Part shown: positions 35,885-43,331 of the stretch, piece after piece | How positions within the stretch are numbered: position 1 is the first letter of the stretch | How the letters are laid out: every line of letters begins with the position of its first letter | Assembly: GCF_003369835.1 (NCBI RefSeq) | Contig: NZ_QPMJ01000001.1 | Location: forward strand, 1 to 64,000 | Reading direction: 5' to 3' | Length of the DNA stretch: 64,000 nucleotides | From: Halorussus rarus | GTDB taxonomy: Archaea > Halobacteriota > Halobacteria > Halobacteriales > Haladaptataceae | Notes under the pieces: model-generated | Seen by the model: only the letters and a program-made list of their open reading frames with translations | Told to the model about the DNA's origin: nothing | Databases searched by the model: none | Translations under genes and position numbers: made by a program

Positions 35885-37336
35885 TTATCCGCGGAATCGC
35901 CGCCACGCGCCCGCGCCGAGCAGCCCCGCGAGCGCCGCTCCGACGCCGAAGCCGGGGACGCTGCCCCCGGCCGCGCCGGACCCGGGTTCCGATTCGGACC
36001 CGTCGGTCGCGGTTCCGTCGGTCGTGGTGTCGTCCGCGAACGCCGCCTGCCCGCTCGTGGTCCGATTGGCGGTCTCGGCGGCCTCGGTCGTCAGCGACGG
36101 GGGATCTCGCTGCTGGTCCTCCTCTATCGGGAAGGTGTAGAGCCCGCCCATCCCGTTCTCGTCCCGGCCCATGCTGCTGGCGACGTAGAACCCCTTGGTC
36201 GCGCGCTTGGCGGTCCAGAACGACGCCTCCTCGGGCCGGCGCCACCACGCCAGCTGCCGGGGGTTCGCCGGGTCCGAGATGTCGTGGATCTTCACGCCGC
36301 CCTGGTACCACGAGGTGAACAGCCGGTCGCCGACGATGTCGAAGTTGTGGGCGGTCGTCCACGTGCCGTAGAACGAACCGGGCGAGCGCGGCGCGTCGAT
36401 GGTCGAGAGCCGGGTCGGGTTCGTCGCGTCCGAGACGTCCCACAGCTCGACGCCGCCCGGCCCGCCCTCGCCGTCGACCTGCCACGCCTCCTCGTTGACG
36501 CCGAGCAGATTGCCGTCGTCGCTGGTCATCGCGTAGTGGTCGTTGCCCGGCAGTCGGAGGACCTGCCGCGCCTGCTCGGGGAGTTCCCGGAGCTCCGCCG
36601 GCGACCGTCCGCCGATCTTCGCGACGAACGACGGGTCCGACGGGTCGCTCACGTCCGCGATGTAGGTCCCGGCGTCCCAGTGGGCGAGGTACGCCCGGTC
36701 GTTCCGGACCCACACGTCGTGGACGGTCCAGAGGCTGGCGGGAACCTCGCTCCACGCCGCGTTCCGATCGGTGATCGACCACCGGCCCACCTCCTCGGGC
36801 GTCCCGCCGCTCACGTCGACCATCACGAGCGCGTTGGTGTCCTCCATGTTGGCCGTGAGGTAGACGACGCCGTCTCGGATGAAGCAGTTGTGGATGGGGA
36901 ACCGGGTCTCGTGGAAGGCGACCCGCTCGGGGTCGGCGGGGTCGCTCACGTCGTAGAGGACGAACCCTTGAAGCACGTCCCCGCGGAGCGGGTCGGCCGG
37001 CCCGGCCGCAATCAGGCGGTCGCCCTCGACCTTCACGTCCTGGACCAGCCGGAGCGGCCCCGTCTCCCGACCGGACAACAGATTCTGGGCTCGGAAGACG
37101 ACTCGCGGGTCGCTGGGGACCTGGACGTCGACCGTCGCGAACCCGTCGGCGGTGGCGACGTACGCGAAGTCGCCGCTCGGGTCGGGGACCGCCTCGCGGG
37201 CGTTGGTGACGGAGACGCTGCCCAGCGGCCGGTACGGACCGGGGTGGGCCGTGGTCGTCTCGACCGCGCCGGCCGGCCCGACCGTCGCGAGTGCCATCGC
37301 GCCGCCGAGCCCTCGCAGAAACGAACGCCTGTCCAT
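35885..37336 (-). CDS. Exported LVIVD-type beta-propeller protein with PGF-CTERM tail
   Basis: 483 aa from ATG 37336, giving MDRRSFLRGLGGAMALATVG, a twin-arginine signal. The body consists of repeated blades with words such as DVSDPADPERVAFHET, DVSGGTPEEVGRW, DVSDPSDPSFVAKIGG and DVSDATNPTRLSTID, the LVIVD/surface-propeller pattern. The C-terminus has a Thr/Asp/Ser-rich linker, then VPGFGVGAALAGLLGAGAWR followed by basic residues: a PGF-CTERM sorting signal. Known: such tails are cut by archaeosortase A and replaced by a lipid anchor. Likely a cell-surface protein; ligand unknown. A Met at 37363 is a less likely start. Confidence 0.88.
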   Translation of the reverse strand: MDRRSFLRGLGGAMALATVGPAGAVETTTAHPGPYRPLGSVSVTNAREAVPDPSGDFAYVATADGFATVDVQVPSDPRVVFRAQNLLSGRETGPLRLVQDVKVEGDRLIAAGPADPLRGDVLQGFVLYDVSDPADPERVAFHETRFPIHNCFIRDGVVYLTANMEDTNALVMVDVSGGTPEEVGRWSITDRNAAWSEVPASLWTVHDVWVRNDRAYLAHWDAGTYIADVSDPSDPSFVAKIGGRSPAELRELPEQARQVLRLPGNDHYAMTSDDGNLLGVNEEAWQVDGEGGPGGVELWDVSDATNPTRLSTIDAPRSPGSFYGTWTTAHNFDIVGDRLFTSWYQGGVKIHDISDPANPRQLAWWRRPEEASFWTAKRATKGFYVASSMGRDENGMGGLYTFPIEEDQQRDPPSLTTEAAETANRTTSGQAAFADDTTTDGTATDGSESEPGSGAAGGSVPGFGVGAALAGLLGAGAWRRFRG

Positions 37337-37408
37337 GCCGGAATTCACGGGACGGAGCCGCATAAATGGGCGGGCGCCGGGAAGCGGGGGTTTCGTAACG
37401 CTTCGGGC

Positions 37409-38386
37409 TCAGACCGCCAGGCTCGTCCGGTCGCCCGTGCCGCCGGTCAGGGCGCTGGCGATGGCCCCCTTCAGCACCACGTCGTCGCCGAGGTTGGTCA
37501 GCTGGACGTCGGGGACGTTGTTGAACACGAGGTCGTCGAGCCGCTCCCGGATGGGGTCGACCACGAGCGCCTCGTTCTTCAGCGCCACCGCGCCGCCGAC
37601 GTAGATCACCAGCGGGGCGTACGCCTGGGCGATGTTGGTCACGCCCAGCGCGTTCCAGTGGGCGACCTGCTCGACCACGTGGTCGGCGAACTCGTCGTCG
37701 CCCGCCCGCTCGAACACGTCCGCCGCGGAGAAGTCCGGGTCGTCGAGCGGCAGGTCGGTGTCGAGTCGGCCGGCGTCCTCGGCGAGGAGTCCGGCGTACT
37801 CGGGGATGTTCTCGCCCGAGCAGTACGCCTCCCAGTGGCCCTCCCGGCCGCACCCGCAGGTGCGCCGGCCCCGCGGGTCGACGACCATGTGGCCGACCTC
37901 GCCCGCGTTGCCGTCCCAGCCCGCGAGCACCTGGCCGTCGACGCAGACGCCCGCGCCGATGCCCGAGGAGATGGTGAGGTACACCATGTCGTCGGGGTTG
38001 CGGTCGCTGTAGAACCGCTCGCCGATGACGCCCGCGACGGTGTCGTTGTGGAGGTACACCGCGTCGCTGTCGATGAGCTGGCCGACCGGCCCCGTCAGCG
38101 GGATGCGGTCGATGGTGTCCGGGAGGTTCGCCGGGTTCTCGACCGCGCCCTCCGCGAGGTCCAGCGGGCCGATCGAGCCGATGCCCGCGGCCGCGATCTG
38201 GGTCGGGTCGACGTCGGCGGCCGCGCACGCCTCGCGGAGACACTCCAGGACGGCCTCCGTGATCGCGATGCCGGTCGGGCCGTTGGGCGTGTCCGCGCGG
38301 TGGACGCTCACCACGTCACCCTCGTCGTCGGCGACTGCCGCCCTGACGTTCGTCGCACCGAGGTCGACGCCCGCGTAGTACGCCAT
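37409..38386 (-). CDS. ROK-family sugar kinase (glucokinase-like)
   Basis: 325 aa. N-terminal ATP-binding segment YAGVDLGATNVRAAV; substrate region LHNDTVAGVIGE; ROK signature GNAGEVGHMVVDPRGRRCxxx, seen here as RRTCGCGREGHWEAYCSG, with the His and cysteines that bind zinc in this family. Known members phosphorylate glucose or related hexoses. The neighbours are unrelated, so substrate is inferred only as a hexose. Confidence 0.9.
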   Translation of the reverse strand: MAYYAGVDLGATNVRAAVADDEGDVVSVHRADTPNGPTGIAITEAVLECLREACAAADVDPTQIAAAGIGSIGPLDLAEGAVENPANLPDTIDRIPLTGPVGQLIDSDAVYLHNDTVAGVIGERFYSDRNPDDMVYLTISSGIGAGVCVDGQVLAGWDGNAGEVGHMVVDPRGRRTCGCGREGHWEAYCSGENIPEYAGLLAEDAGRLDTDLPLDDPDFSAADVFERAGDDEFADHVVEQVAHWNALGVTNIAQAYAPLVIYVGGAVALKNEALVVDPIRERLDDLVFNNVPDVQLTNLGDDVVLKGAIASALTGGTGDRTSLAV

Positions 38387-38517
38387 TCACCCCGGTTTGA
38401 CGGCCCGGTCGCACTTAACTACAAGCATTTACTCGACGGCGAGTATGGCACTCCGTGGCGCGGTTCGGGCCGCTCGCCTGCGACACCGTTATAGGAGGGT
38501 ATGAGTTAACAATTAAC

Positions 38518-38922
38518 ATGCGAACCGGAACCGACGACGCGGCGGACGACGACCTCTCGGACGCGGAGGTCGAGGCGCTCCACGAGGTCGAACTCGGGGT
38601 CGAGTGGCTCCACCGGGCGCACGGCCACCTCGTCGAGTTCCACCACGCGACCGGCCACGCGATGGACCACCTCGCCGCGGCCGAGGACGACCTGCGCGCG
38701 GCCGGGTACGACGACCTCGCCGACCGCCTGCGCGACGATTTGCTCCCCCGCGGCGTGGTCGGCGACACGTGGTCGTACGGCGTACTGGAGGCGTTCCAGG
38801 ACGGGCCGCTCGCCGACGCCGGGTCGTTCGGCGCCGACGCCCGGGAGTCGGTCGCCGGCGGCCGTCGCCACGTCGCCGAGCGCCGGCAGGAGCGCGAGTG
38901 GAAGGGCCGGGCCGAGGAGTAG
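38518..38922 (+). CDS. Haloarchaeal His-rich helical protein, unknown function
   Basis: 134 aa from ATG 38518 (MRTGTDDAADD); the frame extends upstream without family-like sequence. A helix at about residues 20-60 carries many histidines (WLHRAHGHLVEFHHATGHAM then DHL), spaced three or four apart, so they may line one face and bind metal. The C-terminal half (LPRGVVGDTWSYGVLEAFQD) is less regular. No family is recognised. Confidence 0.65.
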   Translation: MRTGTDDAADDDLSDAEVEALHEVELGVEWLHRAHGHLVEFHHATGHAMDHLAAAEDDLRAAGYDDLADRLRDDLLPRGVVGDTWSYGVLEAFQDGPLADAGSFGADARESVAGGRRHVAERRQEREWKGRAEE

Positions 38923-39021
38923 GGCGCGGCTACCGCCGAGTCCCCGGTCGAACGGTCGCCATGCAGACGCGCGACCACTCCCCGCTACGAAGTCGTCCCA
39001 GCTACGGAGTCGTTCGAGGCG

Positions 39022-39471
39022 TCACTCACCCCGCACGAACGTCACCGGGCAGGGCGCGTTGAGCATCACCTCCTGGGCCGTGCTGCCGAAGACGGCCTTG
39101 CCCGCCGGCGAGCGCTTCCGGCCGCCGACCACGACGCGGTCGGCCTCGACCTCCTTCGCCAGGTCCACGATGGTCTCGCCGTGCTCGCCGACCCGGCCCC
39201 GGACCGCGTACTCGACGCCGGCGTCGTCGAAGGCGTCGGTGAGCCGCCGGACGGTGGCGTGACGCTCGGCCACCTCGTCGGGGTCGATCTCGCCCGCGGG
39301 GTCGTAGTCGAGGTTGCTCACCACGCCGTCGAACTCCTCGTCGGTGAACACGTGGGCCAGCACGACCCGCGCGTCCGTCGGTTCCGCGACCTCGACGACT
39401 GTCCGCGCCAGTTCCTCCGTGCGGTCGGCGTCGCCCGGCCCGACCGCGAGCAGGATGGTCTCCAGTGCCAT
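39022..39471 (-). CDS. Universal stress protein (UspA family)
   Basis: 149 aa. It starts METILLAVGPGD-like (MALETILLAVGPGDADRTEE) and ends with the nucleotide-binding signature VVGGRKRSPAGKAVFGSTAQ, which matches the G-2x-G-9x-G-S/T pattern of ATP-binding Usp proteins, then EVMLNAPCPVTFVR. Cytoplasmic, probably dimeric. Role in stress response is by family only. Confidence 0.92.
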   Translation of the reverse strand: MALETILLAVGPGDADRTEELARTVVEVAEPTDARVVLAHVFTDEEFDGVVSNLDYDPAGEIDPDEVAERHATVRRLTDAFDDAGVEYAVRGRVGEHGETIVDLAKEVEADRVVVGGRKRSPAGKAVFGSTAQEVMLNAPCPVTFVRGE

Positions 39472-39673
39472 ACCCGAACGACTACCTTCCTGATATTAAG
39501 GGTGCGTGGCCGCGACGAGTCTCGCGCGCTCGCGTCCGTGGCTCCGGCGCGCGGCCGTTCGCGCTCGCGCCGCCGCCCGAACGTGTCGTATCGCTGACTC
39601 ACTCCTTATCGCGGAACCGCGAGGCTCCGCCCAAGCCTCAACGCAGAAATACGACGACCCCGAATCCCCCGAC

Positions 39674-40414
39674 ATGATCCGACCCGACTTGGACGGCCGC
39701 GTCGCGCTCGTGACCGGGAGCGCGACGGGCGTCGGCAGGGAACTGCTGCTCGAGCTGGCCGACAGCGGGGCGTCGACCGCGGTCCACTACCGCTCCAGCG
39801 CCGACGACGCCGCGGACGTGGCGGACGCGGCCCGCGACCGCGGCGCGCCGGCCGCGACGACGGTGCAGGGCGACGTGACCGACCCCGACGACGTGGACGC
39901 GATGTTCGACGCGGTCGAGGACGATCTCGGCGCAGTGGACGTGCTGGTCAACAACGTCGGCCCGTTCGCGCCCCGCCACTGGGAGGAGATCTCCTTCGAG
40001 CAGTGGAACACCGTCCTCCAGGCCAACGTCAACGGCACCTACCTCTGCTGCAGGCGCGCCCTGCCGGCGATGCGCGAGGAGTCGTGGGGCCGCATCGTCA
40101 ACGTCGGCTACGCGAGCTCCGGGAAGGGCCTCGTCAGCCCGAAGAACGCGCCGTACTTCATCGCCAAGCAAGGCGTCCTGATGTTCACCCGGATGCTCGC
40201 CAACGACACCCAGCACGACGGCATCACCGTCAACGCGGTCTCGCCGTACGTCGTCGAGAACTCCGACGAGTTCCCCGAGGAACTGCCCCGGGACCGGCCC
40301 GCGGACTTCGCGGACGTGACCCAGGCGATGCTGTTCTTCCTGGACGAGGACAGCGACTACATCAGCGGCGAGAACGTCGAGGTCGACGGCGGGTGGCTGC
40401 CCGAGACGGTGTGA
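39674..40414 (+). CDS. Short-chain dehydrogenase/reductase
   Basis: 246 aa from ATG 39674; an upstream in-frame extension lacks family sequence. Cofactor motif VTGSATGVGRE (TGxxxGxG), NNVG, and in the catalytic area IVNVGYASS...APYFIAKQG, i.e. Ser, Tyr and Lys of the SDR triad (YxxxK). The C-terminus ends ISGENVEVDGGWLPE, typical of 3-oxoacyl-ACP-reductase-type SDRs. Acidic/arginine pattern (HYRSSADD) favours NADP(H). Substrate unknown. Confidence 0.92.
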   Translation: MIRPDLDGRVALVTGSATGVGRELLLELADSGASTAVHYRSSADDAADVADAARDRGAPAATTVQGDVTDPDDVDAMFDAVEDDLGAVDVLVNNVGPFAPRHWEEISFEQWNTVLQANVNGTYLCCRRALPAMREESWGRIVNVGYASSGKGLVSPKNAPYFIAKQGVLMFTRMLANDTQHDGITVNAVSPYVVENSDEFPEELPRDRPADFADVTQAMLFFLDEDSDYISGENVEVDGGWLPETV

Positions 40415-40448
40415 CGTCGCCGGCCAGGGTTCGCGGATTGACGCGGCC

Positions 40449-40808
40449 TCAGACGATAGCAACGCGCACGTAGTACCACGTCCCGTCGTACCGCACTGCC
40501 CGCGGACGGTCGTCGTCGTGGAACGAGAACGGGTTCGACTCGTCCGGCGCGACCTCCACCGACCCGCCCGAGAGGGCCTTCTCGAACACCTGCTGCCGGG
40601 ACTCCGAGAGGTCCTCGAAGACGACCGTCTGGCGGTCCGGCCACTGGGCGTGGCGACTCCGGTTCTCGTAGCGGTCGACCGAGACGAACTGGGTGCCCGT
40701 CGGGGGCGCGTCCTCTGCCGACGCGCCATCGTCGCCGGGTAGTCCGCCGGCGCAGCCCGCGAGGACGAGGAGGCCGGCGAGCGCCAGGGGACCGAGTCGG
40801 GCGTCCAT
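40449..40808 (-). CDS. Small lipoprotein, unknown function
   Basis: 119 aa from ATG 40808. A hydrophobic N-terminus LGPLALAGLLVLAGCAGGLP ends in a lipobox (LAGC), so the protein is probably lipid-anchored outside the membrane. The mature part is a small alpha-beta domain with RYDGTWYYVRVAIV at the C-terminus, a pattern shared by several haloarchaeal lipoproteins of unknown role. The gene is convergent with the SDR gene, 34 bp apart. Confidence 0.75.
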   Translation of the reverse strand: MDARLGPLALAGLLVLAGCAGGLPGDDGASAEDAPPTGTQFVSVDRYENRSRHAQWPDRQTVVFEDLSESRQQVFEKALSGGSVEVAPDESNPFSFHDDDRPRAVRYDGTWYYVRVAIV

Positions 40809-40897
40809 GCCGGCCAACTTCCCGGCCGGCGAGCAAGTGCTTTGTGCCGATTCCGGGACGTGACTCGATGGCTACCGGTCGCACGCCCCGCCGCGCA

Positions 40898-41350
40898 TCA
40901 CGGGTCCCCGGCGTCCCATCGCTTCCGCTCGGGCGACCAGCCCTCCCGGCCCTCGCTCACCCGGTGGGCCTCGTCGAGGAGCGCCTCCTGATTGCGCACC
41001 ACGTCGGTCGTCGTGAGGATGCCGACCAGTTCCATCGACTCGACCACGGGGAGCTTCTTCACGTCGCGGTCGCGCATCGTCTCGACCGCCTTCCGGAGGG
41101 TCGTCCCGGGCGCGATAGTCGCCAGCGACCCGGTGGCCGCCTTCGCCACCGGAATCTCGGCGAACGGACGCTCCGCTAGGTAGCCGGCCTTCAGCGCGTC
41201 GGTCTCGGTCAGGATGCCGGCGGGCGTCCCGTCGCGCGTGACGACGACGCTGCCGACGCCCTCCCGGAGCATCCGCTCGACCGCCTCCCGGAGCGAGGCG
41301 CCGGCGTCGACGGTCACCACCTCGTCGGACATGGCCTCTCGAACGAGCAT
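40898..41350 (-). CDS. Two-CBS-domain protein
   Basis: 150 aa. Two CBS repeats: MLVREAMSDEVVTVDAGASL...VVVTRDGTPAGILTETD (about 1-55) and IAPGTTLRKAVETMRDRDVK...LVGILTTTDVV (about 75-125). Paired CBS domains bind adenine nucleotides and act as energy or ligand sensors. Stand-alone, so target unknown. The last 20 residues are polar. It lies 43 bp after the start-side neighbour's stop on the same strand, so co-transcription with the flavoprotein upstream is possible. Confidence 0.9.
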   Translation of the reverse strand: MLVREAMSDEVVTVDAGASLREAVERMLREGVGSVVVTRDGTPAGILTETDALKAGYLAERPFAEIPVAKAATGSLATIAPGTTLRKAVETMRDRDVKKLPVVESMELVGILTTTDVVRNQEALLDEAHRVSEGREGWSPERKRWDAGDP

Positions 41351-41393
41351 ACCGGGAGGTGTCGCGGGGGGTACGTGGTTGTTTGGGTCGTCG

Positions 41394-42485
41394 TTACGAC
41401 CCCGACAGCAGCTTCCTGAGGTGCTCCTTCGAGAAGAAGGAGGTGGGCTTGTCCATGTGGACGCCGATTTCGCCCGAGAACGCAGACAGCCCGGCGTGCT
41501 GGACCGACTCCGGTAGCGAGTAGGCCCGGCGTATCCAGTGGCCGAGCTTGATCTCGGTGCTCAGGTCGTCGCGCCACGCGTCCTCGTAGTCCCGCAGCGT
41601 CGCCGGGCGCTCGGGGTCGATCTCGCGGGCGGCGTGGTCGGCGGCGGTCATGCCGTAGAGGATGCCGCCGCCGGTGAACGGCTTGGTCTGTGCCGCCGCG
41701 TCGCCGACGAGGAACCCGCGTCTGCCGGTCACGGTCTCGGCCGGCCCGACCGGAATCATGCCGGCGCAGAAGTCGACGGTTTCGACGTCGTAATCCGCGG
41801 TGAACTCCCCGAACAGGTCGTTTGCCGAGGGCTCGGAGCCCGGCGGCGCGGCCAGCCCGTACTCGACGCCGGCCTCGCCGCGGGGGATGCGCCAGGCGAA
41901 GAAGCTCGGGGCGGTGAGGTGGACGTCGACGTAGTCGCCCGGGTCGTCCTCCTCCGAGAAGGCGAGCACGCCCTGGAGCTTCTCGCCGGGGTCGGGCAGG
42001 CCGAGCTCGCTCCGGACCCGCGACACCGGACCGTCGCAGCCCGCGACCATCCGGGCCTCGAACGTCTCGGTGCCGTCGGGCCCGTTCGCGGTCACCTCGA
42101 CGCGGTCGGGCTTCTCCTCGACCGACGAGACGCTGTGGTCCTCCCGGAGGTCCGCGCCGGCCTCTCGGGCGGCCTCGGCGAGCCGGCGGTCGAGCCCCAC
42201 GCGGTCGATGACGTTCGAGACGGCCTCGCGCTTGTAGAACGGGTAGTCGTCGCTTCCGGGGCCGCCGACGTGGAAACGCGCGCCGTACACCTCGTTCTGG
42301 AGGAGTTCCTCGCGGGCGCCGTCGGGCGCGTACTCCCAGATGTCGGTGCTGACGTGGCCCGAGCACGCCAGCGGCTCGCCGACCGTGCCCCGCTCGAGCG
42401 TCAGCACGTCGTACCCCCGTTCGGCCGCCCGTCGGGAGAATCGCGACCCGGCCGGACCTGCCCCCACGACTACGAAGTCGTACAT
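41394..42485 (-). CDS. Geranylgeranyl-reductase-family FAD-dependent oxidoreductase
   Basis: 363 aa. FAD-binding GxGxxG near the N-terminus (DFVVVGAGPAGSRFSRRAAE), then PLACSGHVS, VAGCDGPVSRVR, and GRRGFLVGDAAAQTKPFTGG (the GDAA segment that contacts FAD). The layout matches the geranylgeranyl reductase family; in archaea, members saturate isoprenoid chains of ether lipids, and haloarchaea have several paralogues. It may also act on menaquinone or another isoprenoid; specificity cannot be decided. Confidence 0.88.
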   Translation of the reverse strand: MYDFVVVGAGPAGSRFSRRAAERGYDVLTLERGTVGEPLACSGHVSTDIWEYAPDGAREELLQNEVYGARFHVGGPGSDDYPFYKREAVSNVIDRVGLDRRLAEAAREAGADLREDHSVSSVEEKPDRVEVTANGPDGTETFEARMVAGCDGPVSRVRSELGLPDPGEKLQGVLAFSEEDDPGDYVDVHLTAPSFFAWRIPRGEAGVEYGLAAPPGSEPSANDLFGEFTADYDVETVDFCAGMIPVGPAETVTGRRGFLVGDAAAQTKPFTGGGILYGMTAADHAAREIDPERPATLRDYEDAWRDDLSTEIKLGHWIRRAYSLPESVQHAGLSAFSGEIGVHMDKPTSFFSKEHLRKLLSGS

Positions 42486-42567
42486 CGCTCGAGCGTACTA
42501 CTCGTTCGCCCAAGTAATCACCGTTCTGGCCTCCCGCGGCCGCGGTCACTGCTCGACGGACCGCGGA

Positions 42568-43122
42568 CTACTGTTCGACGTTCGGCGGCGCCTCCTGTTG
42601 GGCGAGCTGTCGCCGACGAAAGTAGTGGGTCGCCGCCGAGAGCGCGAACGCCGCCACGATGAGAATCCCCCAGACCTCGTCCGGAATCGCGTCGAACGGC
42701 GGGACGCCGAACAGGTCGCCGACGACCAGGACCGCGCTCACGACCGCGAGCGCGAGGTAGTAGCGGATCCACGGGAACTCGTCCTGGGGCCGGAGGTACC
42801 CCTCCAGCTGGGCCGCGTTGTCGGACAGCTCCACGACCCCCCGGTTCTGGTTGTAGTCCACGATGCCGGCGTCGGCCAGCTTCGGGAGGTGGGTCTGGTA
42901 CAGCGAGGTGTAGACGGACTTGCGCTCGTTCGCCGACAGCCCCTCGATGGTCGTGTCGTTCTCCCAGGCCGCGACCTGTTCGGCGAGTTCGCTCAGCTCG
43001 ACCGGCCGGTCCTGCTGCTTCAAGTAATGCAGCGTGTATCGCCGTCGCCGGTTCTTCAACACGTCGAAGATGAGATCTTCGGACAGTGTCTCCCGTTCCG
43101 GTGAATTGTCAGCCGAACTCAT
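42568..43122 (-). CDS. Membrane-bound winged-helix regulator (DUF7344-like)
   Basis: 184 aa from ATG 43122 (MSSADNSPERETL); a TTG six codons upstream is less likely. Residues about 15-110 form a winged helix typical of a haloarchaeal family: LIFDVLKNRRRRYTLHYLKQ, ELAEQVAAWEND, HLPKLADAGIVDYNQNRGVV. Two hydrophobic segments (about 123-143 and 150-168) follow. Known: many haloarchaea encode such membrane-tethered DNA-binding-like proteins; targets are unknown. Confidence 0.87.
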   Translation of the reverse strand: MSSADNSPERETLSEDLIFDVLKNRRRRYTLHYLKQQDRPVELSELAEQVAAWENDTTIEGLSANERKSVYTSLYQTHLPKLADAGIVDYNQNRGVVELSDNAAQLEGYLRPQDEFPWIRYYLALAVVSAVLVVGDLFGVPPFDAIPDEVWGILIVAAFALSAATHYFRRRQLAQQEAPPNVEQ

Positions 43123-43331
43123 ACTACCGAAGTCGCTCAATCGCTTGTTGCGCCGGTGCCACCGCCACCCATCCCATCACGGTAGCCCAGTTTCACTCGG
43201 GCCACACTTTGTTATCCAGTACTTAGCTCGCATCCACTATCAATTCGATTACCTTTGTTGGCAGTAATAGCGCAATTCCCGGAGTTAATGTGACGATACG
43301 TAGCTCTCGACCCGAGAACGGGAACGGAACG

